64,000 nucleotides of DNA from Pseudomonas sp. ADAK18 (GCF_012935695.1 NZ_CP052859.1:5311001-5375000), one strand, 5' to 3'. Shown: positions 25,683 to 34,516, counted from the stretch's first letter. Notes: generated from the sequence alone by a model not told the origin. A program made the numbers and translations.

Positions 25683-25711
25683 TTGCGGCGTCGGTTTCGG
25701 GTATACTCGCC

Positions 25712-25893
25712 CCACTCCCTGGCGTGCTTGCCAGTCGGCGATGTCCCTGAGCCGATTCGCACTACCCTGGAAGTTGCACGTTGGGCTGGTGTGCATGTCC
25801 GCTAGACGGAAAGCCTTAAAGCCTACTGCTTCTTCCACCTTGAACTTTCGGGTTCAAGGGCTAAGTCGACAGCGGTTCTGTCGGGGAGCCTGA
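25712..25893 (+). ncRNA. ssrS: 6S RNA
   Basis: This regulatory RNA mimics an open promoter and binds the sigma70 RNA polymerase holoenzyme. A -10 box TATACT lies at 25702-25707. The transcript begins near CCCACTCCCTGG and ends near TCGGGGAGCC, so CTCCC and GGGGAG close the outer stem. Position between zapA and ygfA is the conserved location. The central region has the expected large bubble with flanking helices (for example CCTTGAACTTTCGGGTTCAAGG). The ends are estimated to within a few bases. Confidence 0.9.
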
Positions 25894-25903
25894 TTCCCAA
25901 ACT

Positions 25904-25934
25904 CAATGCCAGTCTTATGACTGGCATTGTTTTA
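25904..25934 (+). terminator. Hairpin terminator between 6S RNA and ygfA
   Basis: AATGCCAGTC and GACTGGCATT form a perfect 10-bp stem around TTAT, followed by GTTTTAT. It lies just after 6S RNA and 12 bp before the ygfA start. It may end 6S precursor transcripts and attenuate read-through into ygfA. Confidence 0.75.
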
Positions 25935-25946
25935 TGAGCCGAAACC

Positions 25947-26567
25947 ATGACCGAACCTGCGCCGCTTTCTCGTCCGCAACTTCGACGCATGTTGCGCAAG
26001 GCCCGCTGCGCCCTGACGCCGAGCGAGCAGCGCCAGGCCGCCCAAGGCCTGTATCGGCAACTGGCACAGCACCCGCTGTTTCGCCGGGCCAAACATATCT
26101 CTTTGTATCTACCAACAGACGGTGAAATCGATCCGCGCCTGCTGCTGCGTGCCGCCCAGCGTCGGGGCAAGGCCACCTACCTGCCGGTGCTCAGCGCCTG
26201 GCCGCAAACCAAGATGGTGTTCCAACGGGTGCGCCCAGGCGAAAAGCTGTCGCCCAACCGTTTTCGTATTCTTGAGCCACAGGTCAACGTCAGCCGACAA
26301 CGCAAAGTCTGGACACTGGATCTGGTGCTGTTACCGCTGGTGGGGTTCGATGATGTGGGCGGACGGTTGGGGATGGGCGGTGGTTTTTATGACCGCAGCC
26401 TGGCGTATCTGGCCCGTAGAAAGACCTGGCGCAAGCCGACGCTGCTGGGCCTGGCCCATGAGTGTCAGAAAGTTGAACGACTGGCGCAGGCAAGCTGGGA
26501 TGTACCGCTTGAAGGCACGGTCACCGATAGGCATTGGTATGTTGCAGAGGGGACGCCGTCAGAATAG
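25947..26567 (+). CDS. 5-formyltetrahydrofolate cyclo-ligase (YgfA)
   Basis: This 206-residue cytosolic enzyme converts 5-formyl-THF to 5,10-methenyl-THF using ATP, salvaging an inhibitory folate. Basic ATP-contacting residues are in RRMLRKARCALTP near the N-terminus. The family motif near residue 135 reads GFDDVGGRLGMGGGFYDR. In many bacteria it is co-transcribed with 6S RNA, as the layout here suggests. The ATG is at 25947, shortly after the hairpin. Confidence 0.93.
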   Translation: MTEPAPLSRPQLRRMLRKARCALTPSEQRQAAQGLYRQLAQHPLFRRAKHISLYLPTDGEIDPRLLLRAAQRRGKATYLPVLSAWPQTKMVFQRVRPGEKLSPNRFRILEPQVNVSRQRKVWTLDLVLLPLVGFDDVGGRLGMGGGFYDRSLAYLARRKTWRKPTLLGLAHECQKVERLAQASWDVPLEGTVTDRHWYVAEGTPSE

Positions 26568-26584
26568 ACGGCGCCGAAGTCGCT

Positions 26585-26734
26585 TCAACGCTTGAAGAGT
26601 TGTGGCTGTTGCTGTGCAAGTTCAACGGGAGCATCTGTCTTGTTCGACCACAAGCTTTGCGCATAGCCGGTAGTCACGACGCCCAGACCAAACAAAATAA
26701 CCAATATCCATAGTAAATCCGGTTTGCGTTGCAT
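26585..26734 (-). CDS. 49-residue single-span membrane microprotein
   Basis: The ATG at 26732-26734 follows an excellent ribosome site (AAGGGGGG, 6 bp upstream). The protein begins MQRKPDLLW, has one hydrophobic segment (about residues 7-24, WILVILFGLGVVTTGYA), and ends in a short polar tail with VELAQQQPQLFKR. It is convergent with ygfA, 17 bp away. A longer frame reading through the region upstream of the ATG overlaps the EVE gene and is not credible. I know no function. An N-in topology is suggested by the basic N-terminus. Confidence 0.7.
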   Translation of the reverse strand: MQRKPDLLWILVILFGLGVVTTGYAQSLWSNKTDAPVELAQQQPQLFKR

Positions 26735-26929
26735 CGATTGCCCCCCTTCAGGCATCTCACACACGATGACAGCAACGTTCCATAAGTAGCCCGTTGTAGC
26801 TGCGTCAAGCTTAAAATCCCGGCATTCTGCGGTAACGTGGACCAACACGCAAACCTTGACGTCAACCGACTGTCGGTTTGTCATGTAATTGCCGAACAAC
26901 TTGCCCAATCCGCTTTCAGGAGCCCAAAC

Positions 26930-27379
26930 ATGGCCTATTGGCTGATGAAATCCGAGCCCGATGAATTGTCCATCACGGACCTGAAAAAGCTCGGCGAGGC
27001 GCGCTGGGATGGCGTGCGCAATTATCAGGCACGCAATTTCCTGAGGGCGATGGCGGTGGGTGACGAATTCTTCTTTTATCACTCCAGCTGTCCGGAGCCG
27101 GGGATTGCCGGGATCGGTAAAATTGTCGAGGCGGCCTATCCGGACCCGACGGCACTCGAGCCTGACAGCCATTATTTCGATGCCAAGGCCAACCCCGAGA
27201 AAAATCCCTGGACCGCAATCAATGTGGCCCACGTCGAGACCTTCCCCAAAGTGCTGGGGCTGGGCTATCTGAAACAACAGAGCGCTCTCGACGAAATGCC
27301 ACTGGTGCAAAAAGGCAGCCGACTCTCGGTGATGCCCGTTACCGCTGAACAGTGGGCTGTCGTGAAGGCCTTGCGCTGA
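26930..27379 (+). CDS. EVE-domain protein
   Basis: This 149-residue protein is one complete EVE domain, a PUA-like fold that binds modified bases in nucleic acid. Recognisable parts are MAYWLMKSEPDELSI at the N-terminus, WDGVRNYQARNFLR near residue 30, and FFYHSSCPEPGIAGIGKI near 50, which contribute aromatic residues to the binding pocket. It stands alone, with no nuclease or methylase gene beside it, so housekeeping RNA-related use is more likely than defence. The ATG at 26930 follows CAGGAGCC. Confidence 0.9.
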   Translation: MAYWLMKSEPDELSITDLKKLGEARWDGVRNYQARNFLRAMAVGDEFFFYHSSCPEPGIAGIGKIVEAAYPDPTALEPDSHYFDAKANPEKNPWTAINVAHVETFPKVLGLGYLKQQSALDEMPLVQKGSRLSVMPVTAEQWAVVKALR

Positions 27380-27413
27380 TTCGGCAACGACTACGGGAAC
27401 TTGTAGTGCCGGT

Positions 27414-27821
27414 TTACTGGATGATCAGGTTGTTGAACAACAAATCCTCAACCACCGGCTTGCCGGTCTCGTCGTTCATCACTTGCTGGGTCTGCTTCAA
27501 GGCTTCCTGACGCAGCTTTTCCTTGCCATCGACGCTGCTCATGGCCTCGGCGGTCTGCTGGGTAAACAGCGCCACCAGTTGATTGCGAATCAACGGCTCG
27601 TTGTCCTTGACCGCCTTGGCGGCTTCCGGCCCGGTCACCCGCAAAGCAACATCGGCCTTGTACACCCGTAGTTTCGCGCCGCCATCCAGACCGTAGTTAC
27701 CAACAAACGGTGGGGTCAGGCTGAGATAGCTGACCTTCGGCGCTTCGCCTTCCTTGGCTTCTTCAGCCTGGGCGGCCATCGGCAATGTCAGGGCCAGCAT
27801 CAACAGGATCCACGCTTTCAC
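27414..27821 (-). CDS. Secreted FliL-like protein
   Basis: This 135-residue protein has a signal peptide (MKAWILLMLALTLPMAAQA) and a FliL-type domain: YLSLTPPFVGNYGLDGGAKL, then DVALRVTGPEAAKAVKDNEPLIRNQLVALF, ending VVEDLLFNNLIIQ. Genuine FliL is anchored by an uncleaved transmembrane helix and lies in a flagellar operon. This copy instead has a cleavable-looking leader and no flagellar neighbours. It may act in a non-flagellar complex; its role is unknown. Confidence 0.82.
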   Translation of the reverse strand: MKAWILLMLALTLPMAAQAEEAKEGEAPKVSYLSLTPPFVGNYGLDGGAKLRVYKADVALRVTGPEAAKAVKDNEPLIRNQLVALFTQQTAEAMSSVDGKEKLRQEALKQTQQVMNDETGKPVVEDLLFNNLIIQ

Positions 27822-27970
27822 AATTCATTCCTCAATTCGGTTGCCAGGTAGCATAACGCTAGCAGGCCTGAGCACAAGCTTATGGCGACTTATCAGGCCG
27901 GGCCATGCTCGTTGACCCGCCGCCTCACCCACCTACACTTATCGGCCACTACGCCAAAAGGAATAGTCCG

Positions 27971-28951
27971 ATGAAAGCTGTGCTGTGCAAAGCCTTCGGC
28001 CCCGCCGAAACCCTGGTGCTGGAAGACGTCGAAAGCCCGGCGATCAAGAAGAACGAAATCCTGCTGGACGTGCACGCCGCTGGGGTCAACTTCCCGGACA
28101 CGCTGATCATCGAGGGCAAATATCAGTTCAAGCCACCCTTCCCGTTCTCGCCAGGCGGTGAAGCGGCCGGCGTGGTCAGCGAAGTCGGGGAAAAGGTCAG
28201 CCATCTCAAAGTCGGTGACCGGGTCATGGCGCTGACCGGCTGGGGCAGCTTTGCCGAGCAAGTGGCGGTGCCGGGCTATAACGTGCTGCCCATCCCGCCG
28301 AGCATGGATTTCAACACCGCCGCCGCGTTCAGCATGACCTATGGCACCTCGATGCACGCCCTGAAACAACGGGCCAACCTGCAGCCGGGCGAAACCCTGC
28401 TGGTACTGGGTGCCTCCGGTGGTGTGGGACTGGCCGCCGTGGAAATCGGCAAGGCCATGGGCGCCCGCGTCATTGCCGCCGCCAGCAGTGCCGAGAAACT
28501 CGCAGTGGCCAAAGCTGCCGGTGCCGATGAGCTGATCAACTACAGCGAGGCCAGTCTCAAGGACGAAATCAAACGCCTGACCGATGGCAATGGCGCCGAC
28601 GTGATCTACGACCCGGTGGGCGGCGACCTGTTTGACCAGGCCATCCGCGCCATCGCCTGGAATGGCCGGTTGCTGGTGGTGGGCTTTGCCAGCGGGCGGA
28701 TCCCGGAGCTGCCGGTAAACCTGGCGCTACTCAAGGGTGCGGCAGTGGTTGGGGTGTTCTGGGGCTCGTTTGCCCAGCGCCAGCCTCAGGACAATGCTGC
28801 GAACTTCCAACAACTGTTCGGCTGGTATGCCGAAGGCAAGTTGAAGCCGCTGGTATCGCAGGTGTACCCGCTCGACAACGCCGCTCAGGCGATCAATGAC
28901 CTTGGTCAGCGCAAGGCCGTGGGCAAGGTGGTCGTTCAAGTCCGCAAATAA
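27971..28951 (+). CDS. NADPH:quinone oxidoreductase (MDR family)
   Basis: This 326-residue zinc-independent medium-chain reductase reduces quinones or enones with NADPH. The GroES-like domain opens MKAVLCKAFGPAETLVLEDV and contains AAGVNFPDTLIIEGKYQ. The Rossmann domain has VLGASGGVGLAAVEIGKAMG near residue 148, including the AxxGxxG NADPH loop. There is no structural zinc cluster. The ATG at 27971 removes a non-homologous upstream extension. Its physiological substrate is not evident. Confidence 0.9.
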   Translation: MKAVLCKAFGPAETLVLEDVESPAIKKNEILLDVHAAGVNFPDTLIIEGKYQFKPPFPFSPGGEAAGVVSEVGEKVSHLKVGDRVMALTGWGSFAEQVAVPGYNVLPIPPSMDFNTAAAFSMTYGTSMHALKQRANLQPGETLLVLGASGGVGLAAVEIGKAMGARVIAAASSAEKLAVAKAAGADELINYSEASLKDEIKRLTDGNGADVIYDPVGGDLFDQAIRAIAWNGRLLVVGFASGRIPELPVNLALLKGAAVVGVFWGSFAQRQPQDNAANFQQLFGWYAEGKLKPLVSQVYPLDNAAQAINDLGQRKAVGKVVVQVRK

Positions 28952-28973
28952 CACGGACCTGAAATGCGGTCAG

Positions 28974-29066
28974 TGTGGGAGCGAGCTTGCTCGCGAAAGC
29001 TGTGCGTCAGTCGCCAAATGTATTTACTGAGGCTCCGCTTTCGCGAGCAAGCCCGCTCCCACATTT
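28974..29066. repeat. REP doublet (REPIN-like), GTGGGAGCGGGC type
   Basis: The outer arms are TGTGGGAGCGAGCTTGCTCG and CGAGCAAGCCCGCTCCCACA with GTGGGAGC at the outside. The left arm has one change (GCGAGC for GCGGGC). It lies between the quinone reductase and glpT, just upstream of the GlpR-like operators. Confidence 0.88.
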
Positions 29067-29119
29067 GATCTCTGGTGTTCTCAATGCCCAATCACGCCCC
29101 TAACTTGCCTATTAGCGAC

Positions 29120-29137
29120 ATGTTCGTAAAAGAACAT
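29120..29137. promoter_or_regulatory. GlpR-like operator 1 upstream of glpT
   Basis: ATGTTCGTAAAAGAACAT matches 16 of 18 positions of the E. coli GlpR operator consensus ATKTTCGWTAWCGAACAT and has perfect ATGTTC/GAACAT arms. Its position about 110 bp ahead of glpT fits repression by GlpR in the absence of glycerol-3-phosphate. Confidence 0.7.
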
Positions 29138-29181
29138 GCAATTGCTCCTGTTTCCTGTACTTGCGGATAAGAGGCGGTGCT

Positions 29182-29199
29182 ATTTTCGGTAACGAAACT
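29182..29199. promoter_or_regulatory. GlpR-like operator 2 upstream of glpT
   Basis: ATTTTCGGTAACGAAACT matches about 15 of 18 positions of the same GlpR consensus, with TTTCG/CGAAA arms. It lies 46 bp before the glpT start, about 62 bp downstream of the first site, so the pair could allow cooperative or looped repression. Confidence 0.6.
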
Positions 29200-29245
29200 G
29201 TAACATTCGCATCCGCAGTCAAAACAAGAAATTTGGAGCTCTTGA

Positions 29246-30583
29246 ATGTTTGCTTTCTTCCGTCCTGCCGCACACCAGGCGCCCCTGCCTGAGGAAAAAA
29301 TAGACAGTACCTATCGACGGCTGCGCTGGCAGATCTTCGCCGGTATTTTCTTCGGTTACGCCGGGTACTACCTGCTGCGTAAAAACTTCTCCCTGGCCAT
29401 GCCGTACCTGATCGACGAGGGTTACACCCGTGGTCAGTTGGGCCTGGCCATGTCGGCGATTGCGATTGCCTACGGCTTGTCCAAGTTCCTCATGGGCCTG
29501 GTGTCCGACCGTTCCAACCCGCGCTATTTCTTGCCCTTCGGACTGCTGGTGTCGGCCGGGGTGATGTTCATTTTCGGTTTCGCACCTTGGGCAACTTCCA
29601 GCGTGACCATGATGTTCATTTTGCTGTTCATCAACGGCTGGGCCCAGGGCATGGGCTGGCCGCCGAGCGGACGGACCATGGTGCACTGGTGGTCGCAGAA
29701 AGAACGCGGCGGCGTGGTATCGGTATGGAACGTGGCGCACAACGTCGGCGGCGGCTTGATCGGTCCGTTGTTCCTGCTCGGCATGGCGTGGTTCAACGAC
29801 TGGCATGCGGCGTTCTACGTTCCGGCTACCGTGGCCCTGATGGTCGCGGCATTCGCCTTCATCACCATGCGCGACACCCCGCAATCGGTGGGCCTGCCAC
29901 CGATCGAGGAGTACAAGAACGACTATCCGGAAGGCTACGACTCGAGTCACGAAGACGAATTCAGCGCCAAAGAAATCTTCGTCAAGTACGTGCTGCGCAA
30001 CAAAATGCTCTGGTACATCGCCTTCGCCAACGTCTTCGTTTACCTGCTGCGCTACGGCGTACTGGACTGGGCGCCGACCTACCTCAAGGAAGCCAAGCAC
30101 TTCGACGTGGATAAAACGTCCTGGGCGTACTTCTTCTATGAGTGGGCAGGGATCCCAGGCACGCTGCTGTGCGGCTGGATGTCAGACAAGATCTTCCGTG
30201 GCAACCGTGGCCTGACGGGCATTGTGTTCATGGCCTTGGTAACGGTCGCGACCCTGGTTTACTGGCTCAACCCACCGGGCAACCCAACCATCGATATGAT
30301 CGCGCTGTTCTCCATCGGCTTCCTGATCTATGGCCCAGTCATGCTGATCGGCCTGCAAGCCCTGGAGCTGGCACCGAAGAAAGCTGCAGGTACCGCTGCC
30401 GGCTTTACCGGTCTGTTCGGTTACCTGGGTGGTTCGGTGGCAGCCAGTGCGGCCATGGGCTACACCGTGGACCATTTCGGCTGGGACGGTGGTTTTGTCT
30501 TGCTGATCGGTGCGTGTGTGTTGGCAATTGCCTTCCTGATCCCCACCTTGTGGCACACCAATAGCGTCAGCGCCGCGCGTTAA
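29246..30583 (+). CDS. glpT: Glycerol-3-phosphate/phosphate antiporter GlpT
   Basis: This 445-residue major facilitator protein has about twelve transmembrane helices. N-terminal features typical of GlpT/UhpT are [20 protein letters not shown] and [20 protein letters not shown], including the arginine that binds the substrate phosphate. [12 protein letters not shown] is the conserved loop between helices 2 and 3. It exchanges glycerol-3-phosphate for phosphate across the inner membrane. The two GlpR-like operators upstream agree with this assignment. The stop codon overlaps chaC, which is convergent, by 4 bp. Confidence 0.95.
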   Translation: MFAFFRPAAHQAPLPEEKIDSTYRRLRWQIFAGIFFGYAGYYLLRKNFSLAMPYLIDEGYTRGQLGLAMSAIAIAYGLSKFLMGLVSDRSNPRYFLPFGLLVSAGVMFIFGFAPWATSSVTMMFILLFINGWAQGMGWPPSGRTMVHWWSQKERGGVVSVWNVAHNVGGGLIGPLFLLGMAWFNDWHAAFYVPATVALMVAAFAFITMRDTPQSVGLPPIEEYKNDYPEGYDSSHEDEFSAKEIFVKYVLRNKMLWYIAFANVFVYLLRYGVLDWAPTYLKEAKHFDVDKTSWAYFFYEWAGIPGTLLCGWMSDKIFRGNRGLTGIVFMALVTVATLVYWLNPPGNPTIDMIALFSIGFLIYGPVMLIGLQALELAPKKAAGTAAGFTGLFGYLGGSVAASAAMGYTVDHFGWDGGFVLLIGACVLAIAFLIPTLWHTNSVSAAR

Positions 30584-31233
30584 TCGCAGGCGCCTCCTTT
30601 GGAACACCGCTTGAGCCGCGCCTCCAGGTTTTTATCTGGCATGGCGTGGCTACGCAGGGCGTTGACGGTCTGCTCGACATAATCGCGAGTGGTGCCGTAA
30701 CGCCCGCAAGCGCTTTCAAACACCTGATTCAGCACGCTGTCAGGCAAGTTGCCGGCGTAGCTGGGCAAGTGCCGCTCCAAGACAAATCCCAACGCCTGCA
30801 CCTGACTGCCATCTTCCAGACGGCAGCTGAGCCAGTGCGGCCGATAAGACGGGTAAGGCATTTCGCGACGCCACAGGGCGTAAAGCGAGGCATCCAGTTG
30901 GTCTTCCGGCAAGCGGTAAGCAAACCCACTGCAAGAGCCACCGCGATCCAGGCCAAACACCAGGCCCGGTAATTCCGGCGTGCCGCGGTGCTCGTGGGAC
31001 CACAGGTACAGGCCGCGATGATAGCCATGAACCCGCGCCCGCACCCGCTCCGCCGCCGAACACTCGGGGCGCCAGATCAGCGAACCGTAAGCGAATAGCC
31101 AGACCGGCCCACCCTTATGCCGGCCCATGGTGGACTGCATTGAGCTCATCAACTGTTCGTGAGTGAGTTGCGGCCCAAGATCGAGCCGCGGAGGGTAAGC
31201 CAATTGCAGAAGATCAGATTCAATGGCGGTCAT
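30580..31233 (-). CDS. Glutathione-specific gamma-glutamylcyclotransferase (ChaC)
   Basis: This 217-residue cytosolic enzyme cleaves glutathione to 5-oxoproline and Cys-Gly. It has the substrate loop [14 protein letters not shown] near residue 45, the following basic segment [18 protein letters not shown], and [10 protein letters not shown] near 100. The catalytic glutamate is expected in the [11 protein letters not shown] region. It is convergent with glpT. The initiator ATG is at 31231-31233. Confidence 0.88.
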   Translation of the reverse strand: MTAIESDLLQLAYPPRLDLGPQLTHEQLMSSMQSTMGRHKGGPVWLFAYGSLIWRPECSAAERVRARVHGYHRGLYLWSHEHRGTPELPGLVFGLDRGGSCSGFAYRLPEDQLDASLYALWRREMPYPSYRPHWLSCRLEDGSQVQALGFVLERHLPSYAGNLPDSVLNQVFESACGRYGTTRDYVEQTVNALRSHAMPDKNLEARLKRCSKGGACD

Positions 31234-31260
31234 GGCAAATAACGTTCGGCACCTGTGTTG

Positions 31261-33648
31261 TTACCAGTTGTAAGCGACTTTACCGTAATAGAACGCGCCG
31301 CTGTAACCGTACGGCGAAAAAGTGCTATAGGCCAAGTTACCACCGCTGCTGGCGTAGGCATTGAGTTTTTCCGGGTACTTGTCAGTGACGTTGTCGCCAC
31401 CCACGGTGAAGGTCCAGTTTTTCAGCTTGTAGTCGGCGGACAAGTCCAGCAGCCATGCAGCCTTGAAGGTCTGGTCGTTGATCTTGTCAGCCTGGTAGCT
31501 GGTGAATTCGCCGTAGCGCACCAGGTTGCTGTGCAGCGCCCAGTTGCCGAAGCTCAAATCGTTGCCCAGGCTCAGTTTGTGCTGTGGCGTGGTATCGCCC
31601 AGCAGGCCGATGCGTTCACGCCGGTCGACGCGCACCAGATTGACGCCCAGCCCATCCAGTACCGCCGGGTTGGCTTTTACGTCGGTAACCTTGGTGTGGT
31701 TGTAGTTGTAGCCAACCGTGCTGTTCCAACGGATGCCGTTGTCGAACTGGTAGCGATAGTTGGCCACCAGGTCGACGCCGTCGGTGCTGGTGTCGGTGGC
31801 ATTGGTGAAGTAGCGGGCGCTGGTGTAGTTGATGTTGCCCACGCCGTTGGCTTGCAGGTAGTTGATCGCGTTCTGGTTGAGCACCAAGTTGGACGACAGG
31901 CTGATGCGGTCACGGATGTCGATGCGGTAGACATCGGCCGTCACCGTCAAGTTATCCACAGGCTCAAGCACCAGGCCGAGGCTGTAGTTGCGCGACTTCT
32001 CGGCCTTGAGGTCGTCGGCGCCAAGCAAGCGCGCCACTTTGCTGTTGGCCGGGAAAGTGCCGGCTTCCTGGATCGTATTGCCGATCAATTGCGACGAGGT
32101 GTAGGCAAAGTTCTGCTGGGCCAGGGACGGTGCGCGGAAACCATTGGAGATGCTGCCACGCAAGGCCACTTGCGGGGTGAAGTCGTAGCGGGCCGAGAAC
32201 GAGCCGCTGACGTTGGAGCCAAAATCGCTGTAGTCCTCATGACGCACGGCGGCTGAGGCGCTGAGCTTTTCGGTGAAGTTGGTTTCCAGGTCCAGGTACT
32301 GAGCCCAGTTGTGGCGCGAGGCACTGCCGGCGTCGGCGTCGCGGAAACCGCCGAGGCCGGAACTACCGGTCTGGTAGTAAGAGGCCGGATCGCCGGACTC
32401 GATTTCGTAACCTTGGTGCAGGTATTCACCGCCAAAGGCGACGGACACCGGATACGGCAGCCAGCCCACATCGAATTCACGGGACAAGTCCAGGCTCACT
32501 TGTTTCTGGTCGTTGCTCAGGGTGCCGTTGTCGAACTTGCGCGGCGTGGCGAGGCCCAGGGAGGTATTGATGGTTTCTGTACTCAGGTCGTACTGGTTCT
32601 TGCCGTAGTTGGCCGACAGATCGTAATGCCAGTCATACGCCAACAGCCCGCGCAAACCCACCACCAGGGACGTGTCTTCCAGACTGCCACGGATCAGCGG
32701 CAAATAGCCGTTGGGATAGATTGCCGGGATATTGTTGGAGGCATTGCTGGCCCGGTAGAACGCCGCTGTCTCACCGCGTCGCTTGCTGTAGCCGCCAAAG
32801 GTGTAGAACTCGGCTGCGTCGTTGAAGGCGTATTCGGAGTTGAATTGAAACTTGCCTTCGTTGGTCGACGGCTCACCCTGGCGGAATACCCGCTGACCGT
32901 AAGTGGTCGAGCCAACACTGCCCGGACGCAGGTCGTCACCAGCACGGTTGGTGTAATCGTTGTCGGCGCCCTCGGCCGATAGATTGATAAAGCCGTTATC
33001 CCCCAACGCCAGGCCGGTGTTGCCGCTGACGTTACGCTGGATACCATCGCCCTTCTTGTACTCACCGAACTTGGTGGAGATCGAGCCACCATGGTCAGCG
33101 TGCTTGAGGATCACGTTGATCACCCCGGCAATCGCATCGGAGCCGTAGCGGGCGGACGCGCCGTCACGCAGCACTTCGACATGGTCCACCGCTGACAACG
33201 GGATCGCATTCAAATCCGCCGGTGCCGAGCCTCGACCCACCGCACCGCCGAGGTTGACGAAGGCGCTGGTGTGGCGACGCTTACCGTTGACCAGCACCAG
33301 TACTTGATCCGGCGACAGGCCGCGCAGTTGCGCCGGGCGCACCAGTTCGGCGCCGTCTACCAGGCTGGGGCGCGGGAAGTTGATGGAAGGAATCAGACGC
33401 GCCAGCACCGCGCCAAGTTCGTCGGAGCCGGTGCTGCGCAGGGTGTCGCCGGAAATCACATCGATGGGTGACAGCGAAGCACTGGCGGTGCGTTCCTGGG
33501 CCCGGGTGCCGGTGACGATCACCGTGTCGAGTTTCGGTGCATCGGCACTGGCCGTTTCGGCGGCTGCGACTGAGCTGAAGCCCACAGCGGTCAGCAAATT
33601 GGCTGACAAAATCGCTGTGTATAACCGGTGTTGTGTGGTGCTCCCCAT
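31261..33648 (-). CDS. TonB-dependent outer-membrane receptor, ligand unknown
   Basis: This 795-residue receptor has a signal sequence ending near AAAETA, a TonB-box-like DTVIVTGTR near residue 40, and a plug domain with PQVL-type loop LSPDQVLVLVNGKRRHT and the signature SAVDHVEVLRDGASARYGSDAIAGVINV. The beta-barrel fills the rest and ends YGKVAYNW with a terminal aromatic. It belongs to the RDGASARYGSDAIAGV-type receptors, which include many non-siderophore transporters. No siderophore, sigma/anti-sigma or periplasmic-binding gene is adjacent. A weak Fur-like sequence lies upstream. Confidence 0.92.
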   Translation of the reverse strand: MGSTTQHRLYTAILSANLLTAVGFSSVAAAETASADAPKLDTVIVTGTRAQERTASASLSPIDVISGDTLRSTGSDELGAVLARLIPSINFPRPSLVDGAELVRPAQLRGLSPDQVLVLVNGKRRHTSAFVNLGGAVGRGSAPADLNAIPLSAVDHVEVLRDGASARYGSDAIAGVINVILKHADHGGSISTKFGEYKKGDGIQRNVSGNTGLALGDNGFINLSAEGADNDYTNRAGDDLRPGSVGSTTYGQRVFRQGEPSTNEGKFQFNSEYAFNDAAEFYTFGGYSKRRGETAAFYRASNASNNIPAIYPNGYLPLIRGSLEDTSLVVGLRGLLAYDWHYDLSANYGKNQYDLSTETINTSLGLATPRKFDNGTLSNDQKQVSLDLSREFDVGWLPYPVSVAFGGEYLHQGYEIESGDPASYYQTGSSGLGGFRDADAGSASRHNWAQYLDLETNFTEKLSASAAVRHEDYSDFGSNVSGSFSARYDFTPQVALRGSISNGFRAPSLAQQNFAYTSSQLIGNTIQEAGTFPANSKVARLLGADDLKAEKSRNYSLGLVLEPVDNLTVTADVYRIDIRDRISLSSNLVLNQNAINYLQANGVGNINYTSARYFTNATDTSTDGVDLVANYRYQFDNGIRWNSTVGYNYNHTKVTDVKANPAVLDGLGVNLVRVDRRERIGLLGDTTPQHKLSLGNDLSFGNWALHSNLVRYGEFTSYQADKINDQTFKAAWLLDLSADYKLKNWTFTVGGDNVTDKYPEKLNAYASSGGNLAYSTFSPYGYSGAFYYGKVAYNW

Positions 33649-33975
33649 ACCGCTCCCCTTGGAATCAAAAGTCAGAACATCAATGCTCTGAGTTCATACG
33701 ATCGATCCGTGTGGCGAACGGTGGCGGTCATTTATTGGCTATTGGCACAAAATCGGTAGTCCGTTGTCATATAGCCTAATGATATTTATCAGACAAATTA
33801 AATACCATAAAAGAATAAGCAAAAGCATAAGCGCCGACGACACACTCATCAGGATTGCCCCCATTCAATCCCGGTACCTTCAGCGCCCGTTCAGCCTTTG
33901 TGGGGGTTGAGCCTTCAAAATAGGCACTTGTCACGACCCACTTAGCCGACAACTACCGACTATCGAGGTCGCATT
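33649..33975. promoter_or_regulatory. Divergent control region between the receptor and PagP-like gene
   Basis: This 327-bp gap holds no credible gene. It is AT-rich between about 33730 and 33840. CCTAATGATATTTATCAGA at 33775-33793 matches 12 of 19 positions of the Fur box, including AATGATA. No clear promoter boxes could be fixed for either gene. Confidence 0.45.
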
Positions 33976-34452
33976 ATGAAATACCGACTTTTAGGCCTGC
34001 TGCTTCTGGCGCAGGCCACCACCGCCCTGGCCGTCGAAACATCGACCCAGGATGAAAAAGGCTTCTGGTACGTCCAGACCAGCGTCTACACCCGGCACTT
34101 CTCACCGGACCCGGATCACAACAACAACCAGGACCTGATCGGTCTGGAGCGTAATGAGGCTTCAGGGCTGGTATATGGCGGGGCGACATTTCGCAACTCG
34201 TTCAGCCAGCGCTCGTACTACGCCTATGCCGGCAAGCGCTATGACATGACGGATTACCCGGTGTACCTGAAACTGACCGGGGGGCTGATCCAGGGCTATA
34301 CCGGCAAATACAAGGACAAGATCCCCCTCAATGGCCTGGGGGTGGCGCCCGTGATCATCCCGTCAGTGGGTGCTCATTACGGACCGGTGGCGGCCGAGTT
34401 GGTGCTGCTCGGCTTCAATGCGGCGATGGTCACCGCCGGTGTGCGGTTCTGA
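33976..34452 (+). CDS. Small outer-membrane barrel protein, PagP-like
   Basis: This 158-residue protein has a signal peptide (MKYRLLGLLLLAQATTALA) and a mature part of about 139 residues with alternating strands and aromatic girdles. The phrases FWYVQTSVYTRHFSPDPDHN and SVGAHYGPVAAELVLLG, and the C-terminal VTAGVRF, resemble the PagP palmitoyltransferase family. Homologues are sometimes labelled sn-glycerol-3-phosphate transporter, which a protein this small cannot support. I could not confirm catalytic residues. GAGGT precedes the ATG. Confidence 0.7.
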   Translation: MKYRLLGLLLLAQATTALAVETSTQDEKGFWYVQTSVYTRHFSPDPDHNNNQDLIGLERNEASGLVYGGATFRNSFSQRSYYAYAGKRYDMTDYPVYLKLTGGLIQGYTGKYKDKIPLNGLGVAPVIIPSVGAHYGPVAAELVLLGFNAAMVTAGVRF

Positions 34453-34516
34453 CACTGTAGATACCGTCTTGCGCGTCACCAGGCAAGAGCCCTGCCAGGT
34501 CATACATTTGGCCCGT

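Noticed and set aside
26735..27310. Minus-strand extension of the 49-residue microprotein frame to 241 codons
   Set aside because: It runs antisense through the EVE gene. The strong ribosome site points to the internal ATG at 26734.
26930..27379. EVE gene as part of a restriction or defence system
   Set aside because: No nuclease, methylase or other defence gene lies nearby, and the surroundings are ordinary core genes.
31255..32256. Plus-strand open frame of 333 codons antisense to the TonB receptor
   Set aside because: It is a valine- and glycine-rich shadow of the receptor's barrel coding sequence and has no ribosome site.
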